From: an uncultured Candidatus Actinomarinales bacterium
GTDB taxonomy: Bacteria > Actinomycetota > Acidimicrobiia > Actinomarinales > Actinomarinaceae
Direction: 5' to 3'
Length of the DNA: 64,000 nucleotides
Assembly (NCBI GenBank): GCA_943840565.1
Contig: CALSUY010000001.1
Span: 496,001-560,000, forward strand
The position numbers were made by a program, and so were the translations under genes. Positions 16,815 through 24,751 of this stretch are shown here, piece by piece (position 1 is the stretch's first letter; each line of letters begins with the position of its first letter). The notes under the pieces were generated by a model. The model did no database searches, was not told where the DNA came from, and saw nothing but the letters and a program-made list of their open reading frames with translations.

Positions 16815-17789
16815 ATGATTAAAAACTTATCTCCATCTAGAGCTTCTCAGTTTAAGACGTGTCCTAAACAATTTAAATTTTCTAATGTTGATAAAATCAA
16901 GGAACCAACAACACTTGTCCAAGCTAAAGGAACAACTGTTCATCAAGCGTTAGAAGATCTCTATAATCTTCCAAGTAAAGATCGAACATCTGAAGTTTTA
17001 TACGATTTATTTCGTAAAGCTTGGTCTAACGTAAGGGGTAACGACGAACATATAAATTTATTTAACTCTATTGAAGAGGAAAGAGAGTGGGGTCAAGAAG
17101 GTCTAAATTTATTACATAATTATTTAAAACTTGAAAATCCTCAAACACTTGAACCCTTGGAACAAGAAAGGTGGGTAAGAGGATCAATTGAAGATTTAAA
17201 TTTACGTGGAATCCTAGACCGAATAGACGAAGATGAAGATGGTAATTTAATAATTGTTGACTACAAGTCAGGAAAAGCTCCACTTGCAAAATATAAAGAA
17301 CCAAGATTTTTTGCTCTTAAACTGTACGCATTGCTTATCAGAGATGAACTTGGAGTTACACCCAAAGAGTTGAAATTAATATATCTAAAAAATTCGACCA
17401 TACATACATTAAAAGTAACTGACGAAATGTTAGATGAGGCAAGAGATGAAATACTAGATATCTGGGATGAAATAAAAAAAGCATTTGAGGAAAATAACTT
17501 TCCACCCACTAAAAATAATCTCTGTAATGATTGGTGTTACTACAAACCAATCTGTCCACTTTTTAATGAAGACGCACCAGATACAGATGACTTACAAAAC
17601 ATTGAGGAAAGAATAACAGAACTAAATGAAACACTTGAAGCTGTTGAAATGTTTGAAAGCCTCGAAGATTTACCAGAATCAAGTCCTTTGAGAGATATAG
17701 ATATCTTAAAAATTAATGAGGAACTAACTTCATTAGAAAGCCAGAAAAAAATAGTACAGGATAAAATTACCCTCTTATTAAGGAAATAG
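16815..17789 (+). CDS. PD-(D/E)XK nuclease, RecB/Cas4 family
   Basis: The 324-residue protein has the RecB-type active site: H43 in TVHQALEDLY, D135 in GILDRIDED, and D149 with K151 in VDYKSGK. C16 plus C237, C241 and C247 (CNDWCYYKPIC) match the four-cysteine [4Fe-4S] staple of Cas4, AddB and related exonucleases. The tail (about 255-324) is helical and acidic. No helicase or Cas gene is nearby. It is a stand-alone DNA repair nuclease of the kind common in actinobacteria. It overlaps the end of gdh by 12 bases. Confidence 0.8.
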   Translation: MIKNLSPSRASQFKTCPKQFKFSNVDKIKEPTTLVQAKGTTVHQALEDLYNLPSKDRTSEVLYDLFRKAWSNVRGNDEHINLFNSIEEEREWGQEGLNLLHNYLKLENPQTLEPLEQERWVRGSIEDLNLRGILDRIDEDEDGNLIIVDYKSGKAPLAKYKEPRFFALKLYALLIRDELGVTPKELKLIYLKNSTIHTLKVTDEMLDEARDEILDIWDEIKKAFEENNFPPTKNNLCNDWCYYKPICPLFNEDAPDTDDLQNIEERITELNETLEAVEMFESLEDLPESSPLRDIDILKINEELTSLESQKKIVQDKITLLLRK

Positions 17790-19040
17790 TCCTCTAGTTA
17801 GCTTTGCAGCAGCGACTCTTTTTATGCCTTTAATTAGTGCAGCAGTCCTTAAGTCACAATTATTCTTTTGGGATATTGTCCAGACCTCTTCAAAAGCAGA
17901 AGTCATCGTATCAATTAACCTATCGTATAAATCCTTTTCCTTCCAAAGGTAGTTTTGCCTATTCTGCACCCACTCAAAATAAGATGCTGTAACACCACCG
18001 GCATTTGCTAATATATCTGGAATTACCAATACGTTGTTTTCTCGTAATATCTTATCAGCACTTACAGTTGTAGGTGAGTTTGCTGCCTCCACTAAAACAT
18101 TAGCTTTTATATTATTGACGTTTGAGCTTGTTATGACCCCACCAATGGCAGCAGGAATTAGAACATCACACTCGACTTCCAGGATATCTTCTGATAATTT
18201 ATCGGCACCTTCAAAACCTGAGACGGAACTGCTCTTTGCAATGTGTTTAAATAATTCTGGAATATTTATGCCCTTAGGATTATAAATTCCTCCTCCTAAA
18301 TCATTGACAGCTATAACTTTTGCTCCTCTTTCGTATGAATCTAGAGCTGCATAACGTCCTACATTTCCAAAACCCTGAATCACTACAGTTGAATCTTTAA
18401 AATTTTTATTAATTTTTTCCATTGCTTGTTGAGTGACTGCAATTGCGCCCCTGCCAGTTGCTTCTCTTCTTGTTACTGACCCACCTATTGAAGCAGGTTT
18501 TCCAGTTACTATTCCTGGCTGGGGTGAACCAACAAAGTTACTGTAGGTATCCATTATCCAAGCCATTGTTTGCTCATCTGTGCCTAAATCCGGTGCAGGT
18601 ATGTCTTTGTCGACCCCAATTACAGGTAGTAACTCAGCAGTATATCTTCTTGTTACTCTTTGTTTTTCAGCTCTTGTTAGTTGGGATGGATCAATCGCAA
18701 CTCCCCCTTTAGCTCCACCATAAGGTAATCCAACAATTGCAGATTTCCAAGACATCAGTATAGAAAGGGCTGTGACTTCACCTAGATTAACATCAGGTGC
18801 ATACCTAATACCACCTTTTGTAGGGCCCATAGAAAGTACGTGTTGGACTCTATATCCAACTACAGTTTCTACTTCTTCATATTCATCTCTTCTAAAGGGA
18901 AATGTTACTATTAGGGCTCTTTGGGGATGCTTTAAACGTTCTCTTATATTTGGATCAAGATTAATTAATTCAGCTACTTCTTCGTATTGACGAATAACTT
19001 CTGTGTACATGTGTGAGTCAAATAACTGAGGATTTGTCAT
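17778..19040 (-). CDS. gdhA: Glu/Leu/Phe/Val dehydrogenase, probable glutamate dehydrogenase
   Basis: This enzyme interconverts glutamate and 2-oxoglutarate plus ammonia. The 420-residue length suits the hexameric class. Conserved parts are MGPTKGGIRYAP near 82-93, the catalytic lysine region PYGGAKGGVAIDP near 115-127, an APDLGTDEQTMAWIMD stretch near 158 and the Rossmann loop IQGFGNVGRYAA near 222. The lengthy match to NAD-type GDH makes glutamate the likeliest substrate. With the GABA-type aminotransferase upstream, it would link nitrogen and carbon flow. Confidence 0.9.
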   Translation of the reverse strand: MTNPQLFDSHMYTEVIRQYEEVAELINLDPNIRERLKHPQRALIVTFPFRRDEYEEVETVVGYRVQHVLSMGPTKGGIRYAPDVNLGEVTALSILMSWKSAIVGLPYGGAKGGVAIDPSQLTRAEKQRVTRRYTAELLPVIGVDKDIPAPDLGTDEQTMAWIMDTYSNFVGSPQPGIVTGKPASIGGSVTRREATGRGAIAVTQQAMEKINKNFKDSTVVIQGFGNVGRYAALDSYERGAKVIAVNDLGGGIYNPKGINIPELFKHIAKSSSVSGFEGADKLSEDILEVECDVLIPAAIGGVITSSNVNNIKANVLVEAANSPTTVSADKILRENNVLVIPDILANAGGVTASYFEWVQNRQNYLWKEKDLYDRLIDTMTSAFEEVWTISQKNNCDLRTAALIKGIKRVAAAKLTRGLFP

Positions 19041-19122
19041 TACTTAGCTATTGTATTGTAATAATTTAGAAACGTCACTTTAAATTAATTTTTTGTCTTA
19101 CCCATTGTGTATATTTAAAAAT

Positions 19123-19239
19123 ATGGAAAACAACAAAATTGAAAATATTCTAAATATGATTGGTATAGAGATTGTTATATTGTGTGATAATCACACAGAT
19201 AAGTGTAACTGTCATAATGTGGTCAAAGAGGCTGCATAA
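19123..19239 (+). CDS. Small Cys/His-containing protein (38 aa), putative
   Basis: The ATG at 19123 opens 38 codons ending at TAA 19237-19239, twelve bases before the next gene's start. The short chain has C21, C28 and C30 with H24 and H31 (CDNH...CNCH), a spacing that could bind a metal. No family is recognised. Its position directly ahead of two same-strand genes with tight spacing suggests the first gene of a three-gene operon. The gene may be real or merely a leader peptide. Confidence 0.45.
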   Translation: MENNKIENILNMIGIEIVILCDNHTDKCNCHNVVKEAA

Positions 19240-19251
19240 TTTAGGAGAAAA

Positions 19252-19818
19252 ATGGTTAATAATATAGATGAGATACTTGAGCTTACTAAAGAAATTTCTT
19301 TTCAAGACACTGAGGAAGTGGACTTTGCAGTTACAAAATTTGGTGAAGAGTTAATTAATACCAAAGATCTTGAATTCTTATGGGTTGCAAGAAATGCGAC
19401 TAACATTGTTAAAAACAAAAGTAGTGATATCAAGACCTTTAGTGATTATAAAATGGCCGAAGATATTGAAGGAAATGGTCCTGTCAGATTGGGGGACGAA
19501 GTTTTTATTTATAACAAATCATACAACTGGAAGGTTCAAGACTTAAGAAACTTTGTTAAATGGCTAGTCGAAAAATCTTCTTCTAATGAAGAACTTATTG
19601 ATTCTCTTTTAGCAGTAATGGGACAGAGTTTTGTTCCTAAGTTGAAAGGATTAGATTCAGTTTCGAATTCAAAGAGTTTGAACACAGATATGATCCGCGA
19701 TACATTTTTATATAAAGAATGGAAAGATAAACCTGACTTAAAGACAATTAATACTAATACCGCTTCTGCACCTTCATGGGCTAAAGATTTGAAACATAAA
19801 GAAAGAAGAAAGATATGA
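19252..19818 (+). CDS. Unknown protein encoded with a Rad52-like annealing protein
   Basis: I do not recognise a family. The 188-residue soluble, acidic protein has no signal peptide or membrane segment and no clear catalytic motif. Its C-terminus is basic (LKHKERRKI). TTTAGGAGAAAA gives it one of the stronger ribosome-binding sites in the window. Its last codons overlap the start of the Rad52-like gene by 4 bases, so the two products are probably made together. A role in recombination or single-strand annealing is inferred from that coupling only. Confidence 0.65.
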   Translation: MVNNIDEILELTKEISFQDTEEVDFAVTKFGEELINTKDLEFLWVARNATNIVKNKSSDIKTFSDYKMAEDIEGNGPVRLGDEVFIYNKSYNWKVQDLRNFVKWLVEKSSSNEELIDSLLAVMGQSFVPKLKGLDSVSNSKSLNTDMIRDTFLYKEWKDKPDLKTINTNTASAPSWAKDLKHKERRKI

Positions 19819-20243
19819 AACAACTATATGAGTTATCAAGACAATTTCCAGATGAATGGGTAAAAAAGGCTCCAAAAGGTAAGTTTGGTAACTATATTCC
19901 CCACTCAGTTATAACACAAAGATTGCTCGAAATTTGTGGACCCTTCAATTGGGAAGTTATTGAATTAATACGTGAAGAAAAAAGTGGAAAAGTTGTAGGT
20001 TGTTTTGGGAAACTAACGGTTGAGATTGATGGAAAAATGGTAACAGTTACAGCTATTGGGGATGTTGAAAATGATCAAGGCAATGACGGGACTAATGCAA
20101 AACACGCTGAGTCAGATGCATTTAAGAGATGCGCAATGAAAATAGGACTTGGTCTACATCTTTGGGCTGGAGACGAATACTACCTAGATAAGAAACTATC
20201 TGGAGAAAAAAATGCTAAAAAAATAAAGTTGCAATCAGCTTAG
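19815..20243 (+). CDS. Rad52-like single-strand annealing protein
   Basis: The 142-residue protein resembles the Rad52/Sak-type annealing proteins common in actinophages: YIPHSVITQRLLEICGPFNWEVIE near 27-50, a beta-sheet with KLTVEIDGKMVTVTAIGDVE, and the helix KHAESDAFKRCAMKIGLGLHLWAGDEYY. That last segment holds the conserved alanine-rich DNA-binding helix. Such proteins anneal complementary single strands. No other phage gene is nearby, so it appears to be a resident chromosomal gene. The final TAG overlaps the dtd stop by 4 bases. Confidence 0.65.
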   Translation: MKQLYELSRQFPDEWVKKAPKGKFGNYIPHSVITQRLLEICGPFNWEVIELIREEKSGKVVGCFGKLTVEIDGKMVTVTAIGDVENDQGNDGTNAKHAESDAFKRCAMKIGLGLHLWAGDEYYLDKKLSGEKNAKKIKLQSA

Positions 20244-20695
20244 TTTTTGAGCTTACCCTTTTTGGATTCCAAAATAATTGTTACTGGTCCATCGTTATGT
20301 ATTGTGACTTTCATGTCTTCTCCAAAAATACCCTGTTTTACTATTCCATAATCTGACAATTTTTTAAAAACGTACTTTAAAAGCTCAATTGCTGTTTCTG
20401 GGCTCTCTGCATCTACAAATGAAGGTCTGTTACCCTTTGAGGTATTTGCTAGTAATGTAAACTGGCTAACCAATAATATTTCCCCATTTATATCCTGGAT
20501 AGATTTATTCATTTTGTTAAATTCATCTGAAAAAATCCTTAAATTACCAATTTTATGAGTAAGAACATCTACATCTTGTGAAGAGTCACCTTTTTGTATG
20601 CCCCAAAGTAATACAATTCCTTCGTCAATTTCAGAAATTACTTTGTTATCAACTGTAACTTTTCCATATTTAACTCTTTGTAATACAACTTTCAT
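20240..20695 (-). CDS. dtd: D-aminoacyl-tRNA deacylase
   Basis: Dtd removes D-amino acids wrongly attached to tRNA. The 151-residue protein starts MKVVLQRVKYGKVTVDN and has the two active-site motifs: SQFTLLA near 77-83 and NDGPVT near 137-142, the latter being the cross-subunit Gly-Pro motif. Length and start are typical. It converges on the Rad52-like gene with a 4-base TTAG stop overlap. Confidence 0.93.
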   Translation of the reverse strand: MKVVLQRVKYGKVTVDNKVISEIDEGIVLLWGIQKGDSSQDVDVLTHKIGNLRIFSDEFNKMNKSIQDINGEILLVSQFTLLANTSKGNRPSFVDAESPETAIELLKYVFKKLSDYGIVKQGIFGEDMKVTIHNDGPVTIILESKKGKLKN

Positions 20696-20717
20696 ATAAA
20701 TATATTATGGTAGTTGT

Positions 20718-21131
20718 ATGAGTTTAGATAATAAAACAATTCAAATGGCTCGTGATGCAAATTATGCAGCATTAACAACTTTGTTCAAAGATGGTACTCC
20801 TCAGACTCATGTTATGTGGGTAGATACAGATGGTGAGCATATTCTAATTAATACTGAAATTCACAGAGTTAAATATAAAAATATAAAAAATGACAATCGA
20901 GTAACGGTGATGATTTGGAAAAAAGATGATGCATTTAAATTTGTAGAGATAAGAGGCAGAGTCGTAGGAGAAACCCCTGGTGATGATGCTGAAAAAAATA
21001 TTAATGATTTGTCTCATAAATACTGGAATAAACCTTATCCATTTCCAATACAAACAGAAAGAATTGTGTTAAAAATAAAAGCAGACAGGGAGTTCTTTTT
21101 TAATCTAAAAGATGATGATTTCGAAAATTAA
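20718..21131 (+). CDS. PPOX-class F420-dependent flavin/deazaflavin enzyme
   Basis: The 137-residue split-barrel protein matches the PPOX family of pyridoxamine-oxidase-like F420-dependent enzymes: NYAALTTLFKDGTPQTHVMW near 14-33, NTEIHRVKYKNIKNDNRVTV near 45-64, then a VEIRGRVVGE strand. Such enzymes use F420 or flavins for small-molecule redox; the substrate is unknown. It sits alone between dtd (divergent) and the 3-hydroxyacyl-CoA dehydrogenase gene, with a 4-base TTAA stop overlap. Confidence 0.8.
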   Translation: MSLDNKTIQMARDANYAALTTLFKDGTPQTHVMWVDTDGEHILINTEIHRVKYKNIKNDNRVTVMIWKKDDAFKFVEIRGRVVGETPGDDAEKNINDLSHKYWNKPYPFPIQTERIVLKIKADREFFFNLKDDDFEN

Positions 21132-21988
21132 TCTTTTTTATATTTGTAAAAACCTTTACCTGTTTTAACTCCTAGTTCACCTTTTTTAACTTTATCTTCT
21201 AAAAACTTCTTTGGATAATCTTCAGGATTTTTAGTTTCATTAAAGATTTTTAATTTTGCATAATAATGTATATCTAGTCCGGAATAGTCGGATATTTCAA
21301 ATGGTCCAAGAGGATGATTTAAACCCTTTTTTATTGCTAAATCTATATCTTCAAACTCAGCAATGCCTTCATCGTATAAATTATACGCTTCATCTACTAG
21401 TGCTGCGAGCATGCGATTTACAATGAAACCTGGGGTTTCTTTTTTTAAAGTTACGATAGATCTTCCCATAGCCTTACCTACATTTTGTGTTCTTAGTACA
21501 ACCTCTTTATTAGTTGATTCAGGATATGATATCTCGATAAGATCCATCCTTAATGGTGGATAAAAAAAATGCATATTTATAAATCTATCCAAAAAAGTAC
21601 AATTCTTAGCAATCTCGGATGCAGCTATAAATGAACTATTGGTCGCTAAAACTACGTCGCGACTTGTTAATTTAGACAGGTAAGAAAAAATCTCTAGTTT
21701 TACATCTAGGCGCTCAACAACTGCCTCAATAATAAAAGTTCTGTCTTTTGATAAATTTTCAAGGCTATTTACAACATTAATATTGTTTTTAAAGTTTTTA
21801 AGATGATCTTCGTTGTATATTTTTTTTAATATAAGGTTTTTCAAATTTTCTTCAGAAAAGTTCAATTTCTGATTTAAATTATCTAAATCTTGATCGTAGA
21901 TATGAGTGTCGTAACCTGCCATAGCTGCAAGAGAAGCGATTTGACTTCCCATTTGTCCGCCACCAATAACACCAATCTTTTCATTCAT
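21128..21988 (-). CDS. 3-hydroxyacyl-CoA dehydrogenase
   Basis: This NAD-dependent enzyme oxidises (S)-3-hydroxyacyl-CoA to 3-ketoacyl-CoA. The 286-residue length matches the stand-alone short form (Hbd type). It starts IGVIGGGQMGSQIASLAAMAG (Rossmann GxGxxG), then has MHFFYPP near 139, the PGFIVNRML segment near 185 and a GLNHPLGPFEISDYSGLD stretch near 225. It is translationally coupled to the acyl-CoA dehydrogenase (4-base overlap), so the two act in one beta-oxidation-like path. Confidence 0.9.
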   Translation of the reverse strand: MNEKIGVIGGGQMGSQIASLAAMAGYDTHIYDQDLDNLNQKLNFSEENLKNLILKKIYNEDHLKNFKNNINVVNSLENLSKDRTFIIEAVVERLDVKLEIFSYLSKLTSRDVVLATNSSFIAASEIAKNCTFLDRFINMHFFYPPLRMDLIEISYPESTNKEVVLRTQNVGKAMGRSIVTLKKETPGFIVNRMLAALVDEAYNLYDEGIAEFEDIDLAIKKGLNHPLGPFEISDYSGLDIHYYAKLKIFNETKNPEDYPKKFLEDKVKKGELGVKTGKGFYKYKKD

Positions 21989-23190
21989 TTATGTTTATTT
22001 ATCTCTCTTCTTGCAATTGACCTTAGGTGTACCTCGTCTGGTCCGTCAGCAATCCTAAGAACCCTAGCTCCTGCAGACATTCTTGCTAGAGGTGTATCTT
22101 GAGAAAGACCCATAGCGCCATGTGCTTGGATTGCTTTATCAATTACATACGAAGCAGCCTCTACAACGGTCACTTTAATAGAAGAGATTTCTATCTTTGC
22201 TTCTTCTTTTCCGTAAGTATCTATCAACCAAGCAGTTTTAAGAGTTAGTAGTCTTGCCTCTTCAATTTTTATTCTTGATCTAGCAATCCATTCTTGGATT
22301 ACTCCTTGTTCAGCAAGCTTTTGCCCAAAAGTTTCTCTTTCAAGGGTCCTCTTTATCATTAAATCTAATGCTCTTTCAGCCATCCCTATAGCTCTCATGC
22401 AGTGATGAATTCTTCCAGGTCCCAATCTAGCTTGAGCTATTTTAAAACCGAGACCTTCTCCTCCAATAATATTTTTTTTGGGAACTACAACATTTTCAAA
22501 AAGAAGTTCAGGATGCCCTGTATAGCCATCATCATAACCAAATACGTTCATGGGACGAATAATTGAAATTCCTTCTGTATCCATTGGAACGAGTATTTGA
22601 CTTTGCCTCTGATGTGGAGCATTTTCAGGATTTGTAACGCCCATAAATATGCAAATTTTAGCTCTTGGATTGATTGCATTAGAAGTCCACCACTTACGTC
22701 CGTTAATAATATAATTGTCTCCATCACTTACAATCGAGCTGCTTATGTTGGTTGCATCAGATGAAGCAACATCTGGTTCTGTCATAGCAAAACAAGATCT
22801 TATTGTTCCATCAAGTAAAGGTGCTAACCACTCTTCTTTTTGTTCTTGGGTTCCGAAATCATACAAAACTTCCATATTTCCTGTGTCTGGAGCAGAACAA
22901 TTAAATACTTCAGGGGCCCACCATACTTTTCCAGTAATTTCTGCTAGCGGAGCGTACTCTACATTTGTTAAACCTGCACCATATTTGTCATCAGGAAGGA
23001 AAAGGTTCCATAGGCCACTTTTTTTTGCTTTCTCTTTCAGGTCATCAAGAATATTCGGTATATGTAGTGGATTCCCAGAATCTTCAATTTCTTTATCATA
23101 AGCATTTTCATTGGGGTATATATATTCTTCAAAAAAATCAACAAGTTGTTTTTGTAAATCTAATGATTTTTTTGAGTAATTAAAATCCAC
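21985..23190 (-). CDS. Acyl-CoA dehydrogenase, ACAD10/11-like
   Basis: This 401-residue FAD enzyme has the ACAD fold: a CFAMTEPDVASSDATN stretch near 130, NGRKWWTSNAINPRAK near 165, and a C-terminal LGPGRIHHCMRAIGMAERAL with ADGPDEVHLRSIARREI at the end. Those last two segments are characteristic of the ACAD10/ACAD11 subgroup, which acts on 4-phosphorylated acyl-CoA made by an APH-type kinase. The matching kinase gene is divergent, 58 bases away. The specific 4-hydroxyacyl substrate is inferred, since other ACADs share most of the fold. Confidence 0.85.
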   Translation of the reverse strand: MDFNYSKKSLDLQKQLVDFFEEYIYPNENAYDKEIEDSGNPLHIPNILDDLKEKAKKSGLWNLFLPDDKYGAGLTNVEYAPLAEITGKVWWAPEVFNCSAPDTGNMEVLYDFGTQEQKEEWLAPLLDGTIRSCFAMTEPDVASSDATNISSSIVSDGDNYIINGRKWWTSNAINPRAKICIFMGVTNPENAPHQRQSQILVPMDTEGISIIRPMNVFGYDDGYTGHPELLFENVVVPKKNIIGGEGLGFKIAQARLGPGRIHHCMRAIGMAERALDLMIKRTLERETFGQKLAEQGVIQEWIARSRIKIEEARLLTLKTAWLIDTYGKEEAKIEISSIKVTVVEAASYVIDKAIQAHGAMGLSQDTPLARMSAGARVLRIADGPDEVHLRSIARREINKHK

Positions 23191-23248
23191 AATTTATTCT
23201 ATCAATTAATTAAGTGCCGTGAAGAAACTTTATGTAATATATTATTTA

Positions 23249-24265
23249 ATGAACTTTTTTAATGAAATAACAAGAAACTATATCTGTTCAGTTACAAATC
23301 TAGAAAAAGACTTCTCTTATGAGCAATTTAAAGTTGGTAGATCAAATATTACTTTTAAAATTAAGGACCAAAAAAATAGTTATGTTTTGAGGAGACCCCC
23401 TTTTGGTGAGAAACTTGAATCCGCTCACAACATGCAAAGAGAATACAAAATATTAAAAGAACTATATAGAAATAATCTTAAAGTTCCTGAACCAATTGCT
23501 CTTTGTTCAGATATGAATATTTCAAATGATGACTTTTTTATTATGGAATATATTGAAGGTGAAACTATTTCTGATAATCTTGTTGCGAAGAAATACTCAA
23601 AAAAAGAGAAAGAATCAATATCAGTCTCATTTATAAATTCATTAGTTGAGTTACATAACTTTGATGTGTTGAATTCTAATTTAAGTGATTTAGGGAAACA
23701 TGAAAATTATGTAATTAGGCAAATACAAAGATGGAATAAACAATTTAATGCACAGAAAATCAGAGATATTAAAGATATAGACACTGCGACTCAGATTTTA
23801 ATTGACACTATTCCTGTTCAGCAACAAATCAGCATTGTTCATGGTGATTATCGATTAGATAATGTGAGAATTAAGAACGAAAAAGTGGCAGCAATTTTAG
23901 ACTGGGAGTTGTGTACTCTTGGCGATCCCCTTGCAGATTTGGGTACAATAATTGCTTCCTGGGCAAACAACGAGGAGAAAGATACCCCCTTTATTTACTC
24001 TCCTTCATTAAGCGGTGGCTTTTTAACTCGAAAAGAGTTACTTGCAATATACGAAAAGGAAACAAATCTTGACTTAAAAGATATTGAGTTTTATGTTAGA
24101 TTATCATTTTGGAAGCATGCCATGATCATGGAAGGTGTCTACGTAAGATATTCACTTGGTTATTATGGAGATACAAACAAGAATGATATTGAAGCTTTTG
24201 CAAATAGTACAATTGCTTTTGCTAAAAAAGCATCAAATATTAACTTATTAGAGGAGATTTTATGA
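23249..24265 (+). CDS. APH-family kinase, ACAD10/11 kinase-domain-like
   Basis: The protein has the aminoglycoside-phosphotransferase fold: IVHGDYRLDNVRI (catalytic Asp and Asn) and AILDWELCTLGDPLADLG (metal-binding DFG equivalent). Near the start VGRSNITFKI and VLRRPPFGEKL match the kinase half of ACAD10/11. In mammals that domain phosphorylates 4-hydroxyacyl-CoA, and in Pseudomonas LvaA does so in levulinate use. The frame opens at a GTG (23219), but the ATG at 23249 is the likelier start; neither has a good ribosome-binding site. Antibiotic resistance is a poor fit. Confidence 0.85.
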   Translation: MNFFNEITRNYICSVTNLEKDFSYEQFKVGRSNITFKIKDQKNSYVLRRPPFGEKLESAHNMQREYKILKELYRNNLKVPEPIALCSDMNISNDDFFIMEYIEGETISDNLVAKKYSKKEKESISVSFINSLVELHNFDVLNSNLSDLGKHENYVIRQIQRWNKQFNAQKIRDIKDIDTATQILIDTIPVQQQISIVHGDYRLDNVRIKNEKVAAILDWELCTLGDPLADLGTIIASWANNEEKDTPFIYSPSLSGGFLTRKELLAIYEKETNLDLKDIEFYVRLSFWKHAMIMEGVYVRYSLGYYGDTNKNDIEAFANSTIAFAKKASNINLLEEIL

Positions 24266-24729
24266 AAGTTATTCCAGCAAGCGAACTAGAAAATCATATA
24301 GGGGAAGAAATTGGTATTTCTGAATGGATAGAGGTTTCACAGGAAAGAATAAATCAGTTTGCCGATGCAACGAATGATCACCAATTTATACATGTGGATC
24401 CAGAACTTGCAAAATCTGCTCCAACACCATGGGACACAACTATTGCACATGGCTTTCTTACTTTAAGTCTTGTCTCCTATATGTCTGCTACATCTGGGTT
24501 TATGCCAGCAGATATGCAAACAGCAGTTAACTATGGTCTTGATAAAGTAAGATTTATGGAAGCGGTACCAGTTGATAGCAAAATTCGAGGGAGATTTGTG
24601 CTGACTGACGCACAATATAAAAAGAATGGCAGATGGCTAGTAAAGACTACTGCCACTATAGAGATTGAAGGTGTAGAAAAACCAGCAGCTATAGTAGAGG
24701 CTTTAACTTTGTATATTGTAAAAGAATAA
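24262..24729 (+). CDS. MaoC-family enoyl-CoA hydratase
   Basis: The 155-residue hot-dog-fold protein carries the (R)-specific hydratase motif as ATNDHQFIH, with D39 and H44 as the catalytic pair, then IAHGFLTLSL near 60. It would hydrate trans-2-enoyl-CoA to 3-hydroxyacyl-CoA. The Asn-Pro of the usual DxNPxH motif is replaced by Gln-Phe, a normal variation in this family. It overlaps the kinase gene by 4 bases (GAGGAGATTTT ribosome-binding site) and precedes thiolase by 22 bases. Confidence 0.87.
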   Translation: MKVIPASELENHIGEEIGISEWIEVSQERINQFADATNDHQFIHVDPELAKSAPTPWDTTIAHGFLTLSLVSYMSATSGFMPADMQTAVNYGLDKVRFMEAVPVDSKIRGRFVLTDAQYKKNGRWLVKTTATIEIEGVEKPAAIVEALTLYIVKE

Positions 24730-24751
24730 AACATAATTTAAGGAGATATCT

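Noticed and set aside
23219-24265. Aminoglycoside phosphotransferase resistance gene
   Set aside because: The kinase-domain motifs match ACAD10/11 kinases, and the neighbours are acyl-CoA enzymes.
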